DNA of 64,000 nt. Source: Triplophysa rosa. Its lineage: Eukaryota; Chordata; Actinopteri; Cypriniformes; Nemacheilidae. The translations under genes were made by a program, and so were the position numbers. The stretch spans positions 14,752,165 through 14,816,164 of the forward strand of contig NC_079912.1 in NCBI RefSeq assembly GCF_024868665.1, read 5' to 3'. Positions 10,801-25,000 of this stretch are shown piece by piece. The notes under the pieces are model-generated. The model was not told the DNA's origin. It saw only the letters and a program-made list of their open reading frames with translations, and made no database searches. Position 1 is the first letter of the stretch, and every line of letters starts with the position of its first letter.

Positions 10801-13800
10801 TGCTTCAACTGAGATGGGTGGAGTGAGCCGTTGCTTGCAATTTGCAACCCCACAAGATGGCGCTAAATTTCACAAACTGGACCTTTAAAGCTGCAAAATG
10901 TAAGTTTTGCCTCTATACAATTTGCATGGTTACTTTTTCCACAAAATCGTTCCCAACAGCGACTTATAAATCATTATTACAAGCTTATCAAGGTGAAAAG
11001 GCGATTAACTTTTTAAGTTGCTGTTTAATTCTTTTTGCATCCTACTGAAGACAGAAAGCGCCGTTCCTCGATAACAGTTGTCGCCTTTACATGTACAGTA
11101 TGTGTGTTGTCTGTATGTTGATGTTCTCGCCTATGCACGTATTCTGTTCCCGCATTGTGTCATCGTGTGCATTTCCAGGCGAGATCAGAGTGCTCTGTGC
11201 TCGATGTAGCACGTTGAGTTCACACATGGTCTCTCTGATGTCAGTTTGGCTCTGGACGCCAAGCAGATTTTTCGCTGGGGAGGGGACGACAAGCCCGTCT
11301 GTTTATCTGTCAGTGTCCCGCTGGAGAACAGAGCACACTAGTGCGACCCAAATACAGTTGATAGACTCGCAACTTGACGCGTGTCTCTGCCTTAATGCAA
11401 CATCTATTCCTGGATATTTTCTTTGTGTTTGTTTCTGTCTCTCTCTCTCTCTCTTTTCCTGTTTCACTCACTCCACTCGCTGTTTTATTTGGCTTAATGT
11501 AAGTGTGTTGAAAGAGACTGTTGCTTTTAAATCTTTAATAGCGCGGGCGATTGTTGGTGCTGAACAGATGCACATTAGGCTATCAGATGTTCGAGGTTTC
11601 CTTCTGATACTATAGGTAGCTGGAAAAAATGTCCGCACACTCCAATCCTGTGACGTCTTGATGGCAAGCACACATAAACATAGCACAGACTTTAGATATA
11701 AACAAAGTAAAGCAGTTTGTAGGATAAACATGGTAGGTTAAAAAATCATCTGTTCACCCTCTTGTCATTTCAAACCCATGTGACTTTCTTTCTTCTGCAG
11801 AACACAAAAGAAATATTTTTGGGGAGAACTGTTCCTTTAAGATTTGTAAGCACATTTCCCTGCAAAATTCTCATTACTGTAATGCGGCATTTAAAATGTT
11901 TTGCTTTTCTGGTTTCATTCTTAATCTTATGTAAACCGACACACAGCTCTCTCTGGAGGACACGAGGGAACAAACTGCAAATGAATGAAAATGGTTTCGT
12001 TTGGAATCGGGTTGAGAGGTTAAAAGCGTGCGAGATCCGTCTGAGACATTCTCTGACATTTGACCAGACCTGTCGGCAGCATTTGACGGAGGGTTTATAA
12101 AGGAGGTGGTCTCCATGGAGACCCCATGTGTCTGGTATGTGTCCGGATGAATTATTTAGTGCGGTGAAAATGGATACCAGGGAGAGATAGCCCTTACTCA
12201 CACTCACTTAAGCGTGTGACGCAAGAGATCCCATGCGTGTTGTCACAGCTACTGTAAAAGAGAGCAGTTAAGCACCACTGTGTGAAAAGATCTGTTTTAA
12301 GTATAACCACACCATGTGCTCACATATAGGCCCTTTTCACAATGACGTCACTTAACTTCCGCCTTTTCACAAAGCGGTGTATCATAACATCCGTCTTGCA
12401 ACAAACAAGAAGAAGAAGAACTTCCGTTTTGCTGTCGCGCTGGAATTTAACAATAGTGAGAAAAAAAACTGACAGAACACGTATTCCTACTTATCCTAGC
12501 ACCTTCACTAACACAAAAAGAAAACAAAACACTTACCTTCATAATCAAACAGGTACTGTTCAACGAAGAATTTGTATCCTTTCTCTAGCTTTGATCTTGT
12601 CGTTAGCTAAAATTTGTCTGCAAGACGTTTGTGCTAAGCAGAGCGGGACGAGGGCCATGAGGGAACTGCGCGAGGCCGGTGACGCGAGTGATGACGAGCA
12701 TCTCTCTCGTCCCACTCTGCTTGTCACAACGTTGTACATCATCTAGCCGTATTTGTGTCAGATGTGCAAGGGACTTGGTAAACTCCATTCTGAGGCGCTA
12801 GCGGAAGTAACTTCTTCTTCTTGAGTTGTACTGGCGGTTGGCAAACCAGCTTATAGGTGCATTACCGCCATCTTATGAACTGGAGTGCTAGCGGAAGTAA
12901 CGATACACTGCTTCGCGGCAGAACGGAAGATGCGTGACGTCATGTGAAAAGGGCGTATTGACTGAATGTCTCAAAGCTGAAAATTGCCTGTGGATGCGCT
13001 ACTGCACCATCTTCATTTGGACATTTTTGCTCCCAGGTTGCTTTTTATAACTCAGGAGATGATAGTTTTCAGTTGTGTTTCTTTTCCCTGTTGAAAAAAA
13101 CAGCATATGCTGGGTTAGGTATGTTTTGATGCTGGTTTGACCAGCTAAGGACCAGCACATGACCAGCGCAAACCAGCATCAAAACATACCAAACCAGCAT
13201 ATGCTGGTTTTTTCAACAGGGTTAAAGGTGCAAGTGTGTAATTTTTTGGAGGATCTATTGACAGAAATGCAATATAATATACATAGCTATGTCTTCAGAG
13301 GTGTATTAAGAGCTTACATAATGAAGCGTTATGTTTTTAATTACCTTAGAATGAGCTATTTCTAAACACACCGCGGGTCCCCTTACATGGAATTCGCCAT
13401 GTTGTTTCTACAGTAGCCCTAAGCGGACAAACTGCTCTACAGAACGCGTTTCGTTAATACATTATCTCCTTCTGCAAAGAAGCAAAAACGGGACATCATC
13501 TTTGTCCTGTGTCAGCCACCGTAGTGCTTCGAAAGGGGGGGAGGGGGGTGGAGTGAGCCGTTGTTGGCAATTCGCAACCTCGCTGCTAGATGCTGTATAC
13601 ACACAATATTGCACCCGTTCACTCATTCACTGCATAGGCAGCGTTGCCACAAGACAACTGCCATCCGACACAAGCCAAGCGTACAGAGGCGGCACTTCGT
13701 CTAATTAAAACAGATATGGTGACTCAAATGACATGCTGGGATCAAGCTTAGATTGCACATAGCCACAGTGTTTACACTTCGAGTAATCAGCGTGCGAATG

Positions 13801-16800
13801 ACTAAAGCTGTTTGTGAATATTAAGCTGGGCTTGAAAAATCAATTTTTATACTGTAAAGTTAACCAATTTGTTTTGGACATCCCAAGGAAAAAATTGAAA
13901 CTTCCCAACAGGCGCTTGTTTTCCTGTGGTTTTTGACAGCGGCAGTCTGTACGTGTTGCCATGGTCACATCCTCCCTCTGAGGGCGTTTCATAGCTAATG
14001 AAGCGTTCGTGCGGCCTTTGGGGTTAAGCTTTGATGTTTCTATGTGGCTAATTAGGCCGCGTTCGGCTTGTTAGCCGGCGATCCATAAAGCGCATCGCCT
14101 CTGAGGTTCAACAGTGGAGTTCGGTGTTTAGACTACGTATGGCGTCAGATCTATCTGGCCTGCGTTGTATCACGGTTGACCTTTTTGGAGTTAAGAATGG
14201 CTATGTTCTGAATGAAATGCTAACTTTATACTGAGCAGTTGCTTCTTAAAGGGGTAGTTCAGGCAAAAATGAAAAATCTTTTAGAATTGACTCTCCCTCG
14301 TGTGATTCCAAACCTGTATGACTTTGTATGACCTGTAAGAAAGTCATACAGGGTTTAAAACAACATTCAAACAAAATGATGAAGAAGGTTTTCATGTTTG
14401 AGTGAACAATCCCTTTAATGGTTTTAAGGTCTTTGCTATTATCTTAAACTGCTGGTCCCAGACGTTCTTTTGGCACACGTTCTATACCCCGGTTGTGGTT
14501 CATAAAGGTTTAAGTCTTTTTCAGGCTTCCTCAAGCATCTTAAATCCGAAACCACCTCAGACTCTCTTCCCCTCTCTAGAGGTCCCCTGGGAGAACTGCA
14601 GCCCACATAAAACCTTTCCTTCTTCTTAAAGACACACTAACTTCACAACGAAATTGAGCAGATATTTATAAATGAATAAGTCATACGCCTTTTGTCACCA
14701 ATGAATAATGCATAATGTAAAAAAATACAGATTCTGTCTATCTTTACTGTATTGAATGAGGCAACAGTGTTGTGGGATGGAGTGATTTATATGTAGGTGT
14801 AAGGAAACATTGACCTGCTGTGTGTAGCAGCTCTCTGACAGGAGCAGATAAGAGAGAGCATGCAATATGGCAGCTCTCACAGGACAAAGATGTCGTCGCG
14901 TTTTCGCTTCTTTGCCGAATGAGATAACTTATTTACTAAACGCGCTCTGTAAGAATAGTTTGTCCGTTTAGGGCTACTGTAGAAACAACATGGTGAATTC
15001 CATGTAAGGGGACCCGCTTCACGTCGGGTCCTGATCACACTGTCGGGGCTTGTTTCTGCTATAACAACCGGCTTCCTGTACATTATCCCTTACATGTGGC
15101 ATTCCTCAGAAGCAAACGTAGACAGTATTGTCATGTTTGGGTGAACTGTCCTTTTAAGACTTTATTGAATGTACTGCCTTAGAAAGAGCCAGACACCTTA
15201 AATAATCCAGATGTGTTGATAATTAAATAACCTTTAAACTTGATATGAAATCAAAATGACTCTATTTACTTAAATAACACTGATTTTTTGCCGTGAAATT
15301 TGCCTCTCTATCGCCATCTGTGTTTGAAACATAAAATTGCAGGTTGCTTTACGTTTTTATCTTTACATGTGTTGAAGTCATATGATGTCCTACCGACATT
15401 TTCTACAAAATCTGACCTCGCAGCTCAAATTTTAAATCAATTTAATAGGGATTTTGAGATATTTTTAATGAACTTCAATAACTGAGTTTCGTTACTTTTA
15501 ACCATAAATGTTATGGATTGAAGATTAAAGAGAAAAGGTAAGCTTTTGTAATTCTCATAATGATTACTTGCTTCATCTTTTAAATATAAATTTGACATAA
15601 CAAAATTGCTATGAACTACAATGGCATAAAAAACAGCTCTTGTGGGATTCAAACCAGCAACATTCCAGCTACCAGCCTTGAGCTTTAGCCGCTACAGCAT
15701 ACCGCTCATCGCTAAAGTTGATTGTGTTTGTTTTTGTTGATGGGCTTTGCCAAGATTTGAGATCTTTCTCAACCTTTGAGGTTTTGAAACAAAGCTTTGA
15801 AGTAGTTTATCTAGAAAACTGTACCTAAGCGTTCTAAACAAATAGAGGAATATAAAACCCATGGTGTAGGCGCTGGGCAGCAATAGCTGTGTGGAATTGT
15901 GTCAACTGGAGAGTTGTGAAATGAAATATTACCACCTCTGCACAGTGCCACCCACAAAACGTGACTCGCTTTTGTAGTGCTCTTGTAGTGCCCTCTCGCT
16001 CATCAGATCTGGTGATTACAGAACACTTCATCAAACTTGCCTGTAACTTCCTGAACTACCTTGGATCCCGTTCCAACGTCAAATTAGGTTGGGATTTTTA
16101 ATTATTGAGTAGGATACGGTGCCAACTATCAATGGTTCCTGTGCAGGGAAGAACAGCCGAATGTGATTTAGGATATGGTAGCGTGTGGTGCCACGTCCTA
16201 TCCCACACGTGCCATCATCCAGGGGTTAAAGTCAAGTGATGGGAAGTTCTTAATTTGTAAGGAAATAATGGATTTAATTTCTTTCTTGTGGATTTTATCT
16301 TGTGTTTTCAAGCTCAGCTTTCCTGTAGCTCAGTGGTTAGAGCATGGCGCTAGCAAAGCCAAGGTCATAGGTTCGATCCCAGGGATTGCACATTCTTAGA
16401 AACAAATGTATAATGCAACGTAAGTCGCTTTGGATAAAAGCGTCTGCCAAATGCGTAAATGTAAATGTAAGCTACTGTATATGTTTTACCCATGACCTTT
16501 GCACTGCTTGCACAAAGCTCTACTAAATGAACTACAGAATGTTTGCATGTGTGAAGTTGGATTGAAATCATGCTGGTCTGTAGTTCATTGCTACACAATA
16601 CACAACAAAGCATAAATCTGATTATAATATTACACGCAACACACAATAACACATGTAAGAGAGTGAGAGTGTGTTATGTCATTGAAATGTTTGTGTGTAT
16701 ACTGTATATCTAAACTGTATTTCTGTTATTCACCTGACATGAACCTGAACATCTTTTGTATTCGTGCCTGCTTAAAACTCAGTGTTTCCTGGCAAATAAC

Positions 16801-18494
16801 ACGAAACATCTGTGTGCGATGTGTAGAAAGACCTCTACGCCTCAAACCAAACCCAGCCCTCTTTGATAGTAGTGCAAACTTATGGTGTACACCCCTACAC
16901 ATAATTATCTAAGTAGAACATGTTCCTGGATCGATATCTTTGTTGGTCCTGGAACGATTTTCCCATATACAAATCAGATTCTGAAGTTAGTGGGATAGGG
17001 TTACATTAAACTGGTCTGATGTGATAAAGTGGTATCATGTCTGCTCTTGTAAATGAGACACAGCCATGTCAAACAATGGGATGTTGTTGTCGTTGTTGCT
17101 TGATGTCTGTTTTAATGGTGTTGCAATGAATAGCCCTGCCAAAACACCATATATCGCGTTTCATCGTGCTACAATTTCAATTTTCGTGTGAACCACTGGA
17201 AACCAGCATCAGATTGTATTTAAAGGAAATGTTCAGCCAGAAATGAAAATGCACCCATAATTTACATAATAAACCCTCGTGCCATCCCAGACGTGTATTA
17301 ATTACTTTCTTTAGTTAAACACAAACGAATAGTTTTAATTGGTAATGTTTTGTGAGTAGTTGTCATATGCATGTTTTGTCAGGAGACACGCAAGAACCAA
17401 TGAGATTTGAAGTTATTGACGCACTACATGTTTTCAGTTGGCGCTTAGATCTATTGGTTTAATAAAATGATTGGTAATACTTTACAATGAGGATGTTGTT
17501 TCTACAGTATCCCTAAATGGACAAACTGCTTTACAGAGCGCATTTTGTAAATAGGTTATCTCCTTCTGCAAAGAAGCGAAAACATGACGACATCTTAGTT
17601 TCGTGTCAGCCACCGTAGTGCTTCGAAAGGGAGGGGGGAGGGGTGGAGTGGGCCATTGGTTGCTATTTGTAACCTCGCCACTAGATGCTGCCTAAATCTC
17701 CACATTGCTCCTTTAACTAATGTTAACAACTTTCGATTTTAAAAAATGGTCACACTTCAGAATAGGGGGCAATTCCCGCTATTAACAAACCATTAACTAA
17801 GACTTTTTCCCCAATAAACTCTTAATTTGTTGCTTAATAGTAAGTAAGGTAGTTGTTAGGTTAAGGTATTGTGTAGGATTAGGGATGTAGAGTATGGTCA
17901 AGCAGAATATGTGCTCTATGAGTACTAATAAACAGCCAATATGCCAATAACAGGCATGCTAATAACAACTAGTTAATAGTGAGAATTGCCCCCTATACTG
18001 AAGTGTTACCAAAAAAATATATAAGTAAATGCTGAAATGAGCACGAACTAAGAATAATAAATGCTCCAGAGGTATTGTGTATTGTTGATTGTAGTTCATG
18101 TCAGCTATTGCAAAGAAAGTAAGTCAAATACATTTGGGATGGCGTGAGGGTGAGTAAATTATGAAAGAATTTTCATAATTTATGTTTCTCTATTCCTCGA
18201 AAAGGCTTAATAATGTAAGTTCAGTTTTTTAATGCACAATATTTTCTTATTTAGTCCTCTGAGTTTGTCTTAAAATACTCTGTTGTCTCTTGAACATTTT
18301 TTGTGAGATAAACCCACAAAGGGTTTTCAAGATCCAGATGAGGATTTTAAAGTATCAGCCACTATTTTATACGCCCAATTTGACTTTAAGAAAGGCCTCT
18401 TAAGGATACGGCCAATCTCATAGCTGGAGGAGAAATCCCGGCTCCATCTGAACTAGAGAGAGAGTGAGAGAGTAGGTGATGATTCACACACACC

Positions 18495-18540
<46 letters not shown>

Positions 18541-21500
18541 AGTACACACAGTGTCATGATGAATGTCGTGGAGTTGTGATGCATTTGGCTGTTCGCTGGA
18601 GGCAGCAGATGGGTCAGAACAGGATCCGTATAGGCAGTTCCTGCTGCTTCTCATACGCAATAATGAGAAAAGAACACTTCAAAACAAACTCAACATTCTT
18701 TTTAATCGGCTAATGGGAGAAACAGTGGCAGCAGCAGTGTTTCAACCAGAATCTGTCGACATGAGTTGTTTAAGTTTTGCTAAGAGAAAATCATTGCATG
18801 ATCCTTTTCCTTAATTTTATGTGGTTCAGTGGCATAGCTGGATTTTAATTGTTCTCTCTCTGTCTTTCTCAGGCTTGGCTGCAGAGGTATGGGTACCTCC
18901 CCCCCACAGACCCCAGAATGTCCGTCCTGCGGGCGGATCAGACCATGCAGTCTGCTATCGCTGCTATGCAGCGTCTCTACGGCCTTAATGTCACTGGTGC
19001 ACTAAATAGGAACACTATTGAGTGAGTATCACTTGTAATTATATACTACTACTTAAACACACAGTCCCTCACACACACATTTACCCGGCCAGACAAATTA
19101 AGATGATTAGACGGTTAGTTTTGAATAGTTATGAATTTGAATAGTTATGATCTGTGTGTTATAATCGTGCATACTGAATGTAATGTTTAGCACGTCACAA
19201 CATCTGGCCGCCAGAATCATTGACATCATAACTCTTATTTGCTCATTTGCTCTGTTTGTTTCCTTTCTGCTTCTGCATAGTGAAAACACCTTAAGGTGAG
19301 GCTGATTCTCCTCCTGTGGTTTGTTCTTTGCCTTCAAACCTCTCTCTCTCTCTCTCTCTCTTTTAAAGTTATCCTTCCTTTTTCTTTCTGTATCTCTGAA
19401 TGAGCTGTATTTGAAGATGTTGTCATTAGGATATCAAGTCAGGGTGCCCAGGGTACCCTTACAAAATTTACTCTGGCATGATTATGTTTTTCTTTGAAGT
19501 ACCATGGAAATATCATAGCGTTTCCTTTTAATACCACTCCCACAGTATTATTTGTAAGGGTGAGCAAAGCTTTGATGTTTACCAGTGTCTTGCATACAAA
19601 CGCATAAAGTATATACATACAAATGAAAATATTGTTTTTAAATAATATTTTTGTTGTGGTTCCTGTTAAAATATTTAAATGTCCATGGGTTGAATTTTAG
19701 AAGTGGAAAAGTTTTTTTAACACATTTGCAAACAACAGCATTCTTGTTTGAAGCATAAATCTGACAAAATGTTTTGAGATTTGCAATGACAACAAGACGA
19801 ATCTATTTGCAAACTTTATTAATAATTATTCTTTGAATAATTAAATAAAAATAAAGTTTTATTTTTGCTTCATGGGTGAATTTCAAAACAAGTAAATATC
19901 GTTTTAAGGATGTTTAGATGTTTTATGGTTGTGAAAGGATTTTTTTCAAGGTATTTTTATTTGTAGTTAATATCAAAGAAAATCTTGTTGAATGAGATGA
20001 GATGCCATTACTGTACCATATTTTGTCATTTTCTGTTTCTCATAAAATTTCAAAATAGATTTAAGATGTTTTGCTTAGAAAAGGTAAATAAATAAAGCTA
20101 ATAATTATACAATAAGTACAAATACTTATTGATGTTGATCATGTAAATAAATATTTGGAATTTAAGACAGTATTCCAGAATCAAGTAGGAATTAATAAAG
20201 GAAAATTTTAGTGCATAGTGCATAAAACTGTGTGTTGTGAATGTGATCAAGTGCGGTGTTAATGAGTTTGTTACTTTCTCTCCCAGCTGGATGAAGAAGC
20301 CGAGGTGTGGGGTGCCTGACCAGTTCGGTGGTGCCTCAAAATTTAGCGTCCGAAAAAGACGTTACGCCCTCACAGGGCAAAAGTGGCAACATAAACATAT
20401 CACATACAGGTAAGCCACATCAACTTTCCGTGTGTGTGTGTTATGAAACATATTTGAGTAGGTGTATAAGATTTATTCCATAAATAAGACCAATTTATAT
20501 GATAAGAACAATTACATAACATATTGAGAATTGTTTTTAAAGAAAAACTCTCACATTAAGTGTAATCTTTATGTTTTGTGTTGCTTTTAGGCATATGTCT
20601 AAACAAATTTAGTGAGGTTTATGCTTAGATGAAACAAACATTATGACATGTTCTTTAAGCAAACAACATTTCGCTTCTCAAGTAAATTGGACTTGTTTAT
20701 GGGCCTTGTCGTGTTATACTGTATTTTTATTGGAAATCAAGACTCAAATACTCCATCCATCTGTCTCTCCCGGCAAACCTCTTTCTCACGCTGCATGTAA
20801 AAGTCAACAGAGCTTTATTAGAATGCATTCTAAAGTACTTGTACTTCACAAGACGAATGCCATAGACGAACCATTTTTGGTTCCACAAAGAACCATCTCT
20901 TTCTTACTTTTTTATAATCTTCATATGTTAAAGGTTCTTTATGGAACTTCTATTGCATCGAAGAACCTTTTGAAGCACCTTTTTTTTAAGAGTGTAGTGT
21001 TATTTACCTTTCTGTTTTTATATACTGTATATTTATCTTTCTAACATTGTGATTTCGGTCCTCTCTGTATTATGTTAATACGATGGTCTCTACTGTAAAC
21101 CAATAATAATGGGATGATAATCCCACAGTCTATTGTTTCTTGTGCTGTATGACATTATATTTGGATTGAAATAATCTGCTTGACAGTAGTGGTGTTTTGT
21201 GCAAATATTGAAAGATTTATTTTCAACCCAGCATTAGGTCAAATAGGGACAAACCCAGGCGTTGGGTTAAATTAACCCAGAAAATGTTCATATTTGACCC
21301 AACATTGAGTTAAAACAACCCAGCATTTTGGACAGAAACCATTTTTAACCCAACCGTTGGGTTTGTCCGTTTTTGACCCAATGCTGGGTTCTTCCACCCA
21401 AAAAAGTAGTCCCACTTTAAAGTATGATTCAGACAACCCGATAGATTGAATACTAAATGTTTTTACTGAATAATTAATGGGAGCACAATAGAAATACAAG

Positions 21501-21966
21501 ATTCACACGTCTGCTTCCCTCCAACTGTTTGCTTGTAACTCTTTAAGTGTAAGTGGATTAATTTAAAAGTGCTTTTTCATTAGATTTTCTCAGCTGATGG
21601 ACAAGATTTAATTATTTTCTTTTTATAACGCACAACATGTCACACATTGTCAACAGAGACTGACTGTTCATTATTAAGCTTTTTAACAGCAACATAACAA
21701 ATAAATAAAGACATGACATATTGATTTGATTTTGTTGTGTAAAAGGTGATGGAGTGATGAGAGACAGCTGTTGCCAGGGACAACCGACAATATAAATTTT
21801 AGCAGTCATTATGCAATATACGTATATGAAATATTTGACAGTGAAAATGCCATGACTTAGTAATTATTTTCGATTATAATTGATTTAGCAGTAGTCAGCC
21901 ATGAGAGAGAGAGAGAGAGAGAGAGAATAATTATGTAATGGAATGCAGCCTGGTGGCTTTAGGCAG

Positions 21967-22039
<73 letters not shown>

Positions 22040-25000
22040 TGTGTGTGTAGTCAGGCACAGCAGATGGGTGGGCAGATGTTCCCCACAGCACTGCCTGCTC
22101 TCTTGTCTTGATCCGGACTGTTCCACCTTTCACCTTCCCCTAACCCTGGATTATACCATGTGAACACATTCACACAGTGAACCTATATCCCCTGCTATAT
22201 CAACCACCAACAGTGTACTGTATGTGTGTGTTATTCTGGGCTGTTGAGAGTATGTAATTAACCTGGTCTCAAAGACGTCTGTGTCCTCATAACCACAGAC
22301 ACACACACGCACGCGCACGCACGCACACACACACACACACGCACGCACGCACGCACGCACGCACGCGCGCGCACGCACACACACACACACACACTCATTC
22401 ACATAACTAACATGGATTCAATAATGCCAGCTGAGAGCGGATAAAACAAGTGATTTGTTGTGTATTCAGAGTCAGGGCAGATGCAGAGTTTGAACTTTGG
22501 TGTTTAAATGGGTTTAGAGAGCATAAATAATGCTTCAGTGTTGGAACGAGCGTGGTAATAGATCTTGGTTTTGTCGAAGCCAGCCTGGTAATTTCTCAAA
22601 TGCTTTGGAAAATAAACATTTCAAGCACATTTTCTCTAAATAACAACCAAGAACTGGAGCAGAACTAGTGGTCGACCGATATGGGATTTTTAATGGCCGA
22701 TACCGATATTAAAAAAGCATTGTGGCCGATTGGCCGATAAGAGGCTGATATAACACAAATGCATATAGCAAAGTATAGTACTATTGCATAGATCTGTAAT
22801 TTGTAAATAAATATTATTGTTGATCAGGCCTGGCTCCACGGGGGGGCCAGGGTGGGGTTTGCCCACCCTATCAGAAGCTTTTCCCACCCTGCCTCCACCC
22901 AGAGCCGTGGAGAGAGAGGATCCGTGAACCGCCGTTGCTGTGAAAAACTGTTCCATTGCAGTGAACGGAGTTGGCGTGACTCTCTCTCTTAACGACTCTG
23001 TGTCCACCCTTTATTACCCCACACCACATAACAGCCAATCACAAAATTAATGCGATATTCAAGTCAGCTCCATATTTTTTTTTTCTGTTTTCCCTTTTTT
23101 TGCAGAGACAGTCTTAGAAGTTAGTCATCTCATTTTTTTTTTCATTAAGACTGGTCATAACTTCTTTAAATCAGTTACATAAAAAGGTAGATTAGACTAA
23201 TAGAACTGAAAAGTAAGACCGATAAGAGGCTGATATAACACAAATGCAATTGAATGAGTAAATGAGATACAGAAAATTGGGCTAAAATGAATAAAATATA
23301 GCAATTTAAACAAATAGTTGATACTTACCATATACTTTTTGTATCTCATCCACCTTACATGACCTCTTTACTATGGCCATATTACATTTACTAAGTGGCA
23401 AATGCCTGCTTTACATCTTAGTAGCATTTTATGAATAGAATGCTAATGTGATGTATGGGAGCCAAACAGAAAAAAATGATTGTCCGTTTTAAAAATATAT
23501 CGCCTGATATATCGGCAATATGTCAGTCTATCACTAAGCAGAACTATAGCAAAAATCTGTAATTTGTAAATAAATATTATTGTTGTTGATATAAATGGAT
23601 TTCATGGACATGTGTGTACGAAGGCATTTGTATTTCTGACATCATTTATATTATTTATAATAAAAGATACCACTCTCTTGTGTCAAAATATAAAGATTTA
23701 ATTTCATCTCAATCAAAAATCACACCCTGCCAACCAAATGCTGCTTGGTATCCAAACATGATGTAAATGTATGCATTATTTAATGATTTCCTAACATCTA
23801 AAGAGTCAAGCTAGTATCTAGCAGAAGCAGCAACTCAGGTGTTGGAAGGTTTGTAGGACACCTCACACTCTAAAAAACTGTCTGCATGGCAGCTGTGATG
23901 AGAATCTAAGCCGAGGAAAATAAGAATCTGAAGGGTCATAAAGTTCACAGACAGGATGATGATTTCTAGGTACTGCAACTGAGAGCGAGAAGAAAATACA
24001 AGAGGAGAAGCCAGATGTTGATCGAATAGTTCGCAGGAAATAGACAGAACAACTGTCTGTGAATGATATCCAAACCTTATCACACACCACCTGGACAGAG
24101 AGAGCTTCGGTTCCAATGAGATACTATTTCTTGTAAATATTTCAATTAAATTCCTCATCACATTTGAGAAGACTGGTGTTCTATTGTTAAATGAAAGTAA
24201 TTTGACAGCCATTATACTAGGCATTAACACAAAAGGCAAATGAAAAGAAAACATCCCTGATGTGACCATTGAGAATATGTAATACTACAATACAAACAAT
24301 ACAAAGTGCCAAAACGCCCAAGTAGATGTCTTATATTTACGGTTGGTTTAATAAGGTTTTCATATGTCAAAGGTTTTGTATAATGATTTCTAAACTGATT
24401 GACAGTTGTCTCTGGCAACTGATTTTGTATAGCTGTGCTTGATCTTGTCTCTTGAATCATTCTGCTGAGCTTTTTTAAAACGAAATATTTTGTGTATGTA
24501 ACTATTTACTAATGGCATTCTGTTCTCTAAAGTTTCCTTGAAAAACGTGCATTTTTAAAAGTGGACTTGTTGATGGTCGTGTCATTTGTATAGTTAATTT
24601 TGCCAGGCTGACTGTACATTGTGCAAAAATCTACTTAACGAGACAGTTCCCCCCAAAATAAAGATTCTGTCTTTATCTACATACCCTCATGTCATTTCAA
24701 ACCTGTATGACTTCCTTTTGTCCGCGAAATACAAAAGAAGATATTTTGAAGAACGTTCAAACAGCATTGTCCCATATTGACTTCATTATGGACACAAAAC
24801 CACTGAGACATTTCTCAAAATAAATGTTTGTTGTGTTTCACAGAAAAAAGAGTCATAAACAGATTTTATATACAGGATGAATAAATGACAGAAGTTTTAT
24901 CTTGGGGTAAACTTTCCCTTTAGCGACAGTATTGCTTCATTATTGTAGGCAAAAGTAAAAAGGTCATTTTCATTAAAAAGGGCCATGTGCTTTGAAAAAT

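Larger units (their letters stand above)
17224..18190. repeat. Family M MITE split by other insertions
   Basis: The left half (17224-17345) has ATGTTCAGCCAGAAATGAAA. The right half (about 18095-18190) has GGGATGGCGTGAGGGTGAGT and AGAATTTTCATAATTTATG. A family T copy (17488-17716) and a GGTCACACTT element (17749-18010) lie between them. Confidence 0.6.
4897..18872 (+). other. mmp16: Intron 1 (about 14.0 kb), repeat-rich
   Basis: No further coding exon is seen here. The intron holds a local duplication (6232-7006 and 7015-9348), a foldback (10090-10460), an element seen in four copies (10506, 13222, 14868, 17488), a terminal-inverted-repeat element with a nested retro-insert (12329-12955), a compact hairpin MITE (13086-13221), SINEs near 15630 and 16316, and nested MITEs (17224-18190). 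A (CA)n tract ends about 330 bp before exon 2. The stretches at about 5000-6200, 7180-8720 and 13620-14240 show nothing I recognise. Confidence 0.85.

Noticed and set aside
11091..11615. 174-codon open frame in intron 1
   Set aside because: Cys- and Ser-rich composition from TC/TG-rich DNA, no family motif, no splice context, inside a long intron.
11770..12207. 145-codon minus-strand open frame
   Set aside because: Overlaps other open frames on both strands and part of a family M fragment; no recognisable domain.
16316..16400. tRNA gene with good A and B boxes
   Set aside because: It runs directly into the conserved SINE 3' domain (GTCGCTTTGGATAAAAGCG) and lacks a complete cloverleaf; it is a SINE head.
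21969..22049. CRISPR-like regular repeat
   Set aside because: Simple TG/CGTG microsatellite in eukaryotic DNA with no spacers.
21885..22402. Cys/Val- and Thr/His-rich open frames around 22 kb
   Set aside because: They are translations of TG/CG microsatellites.
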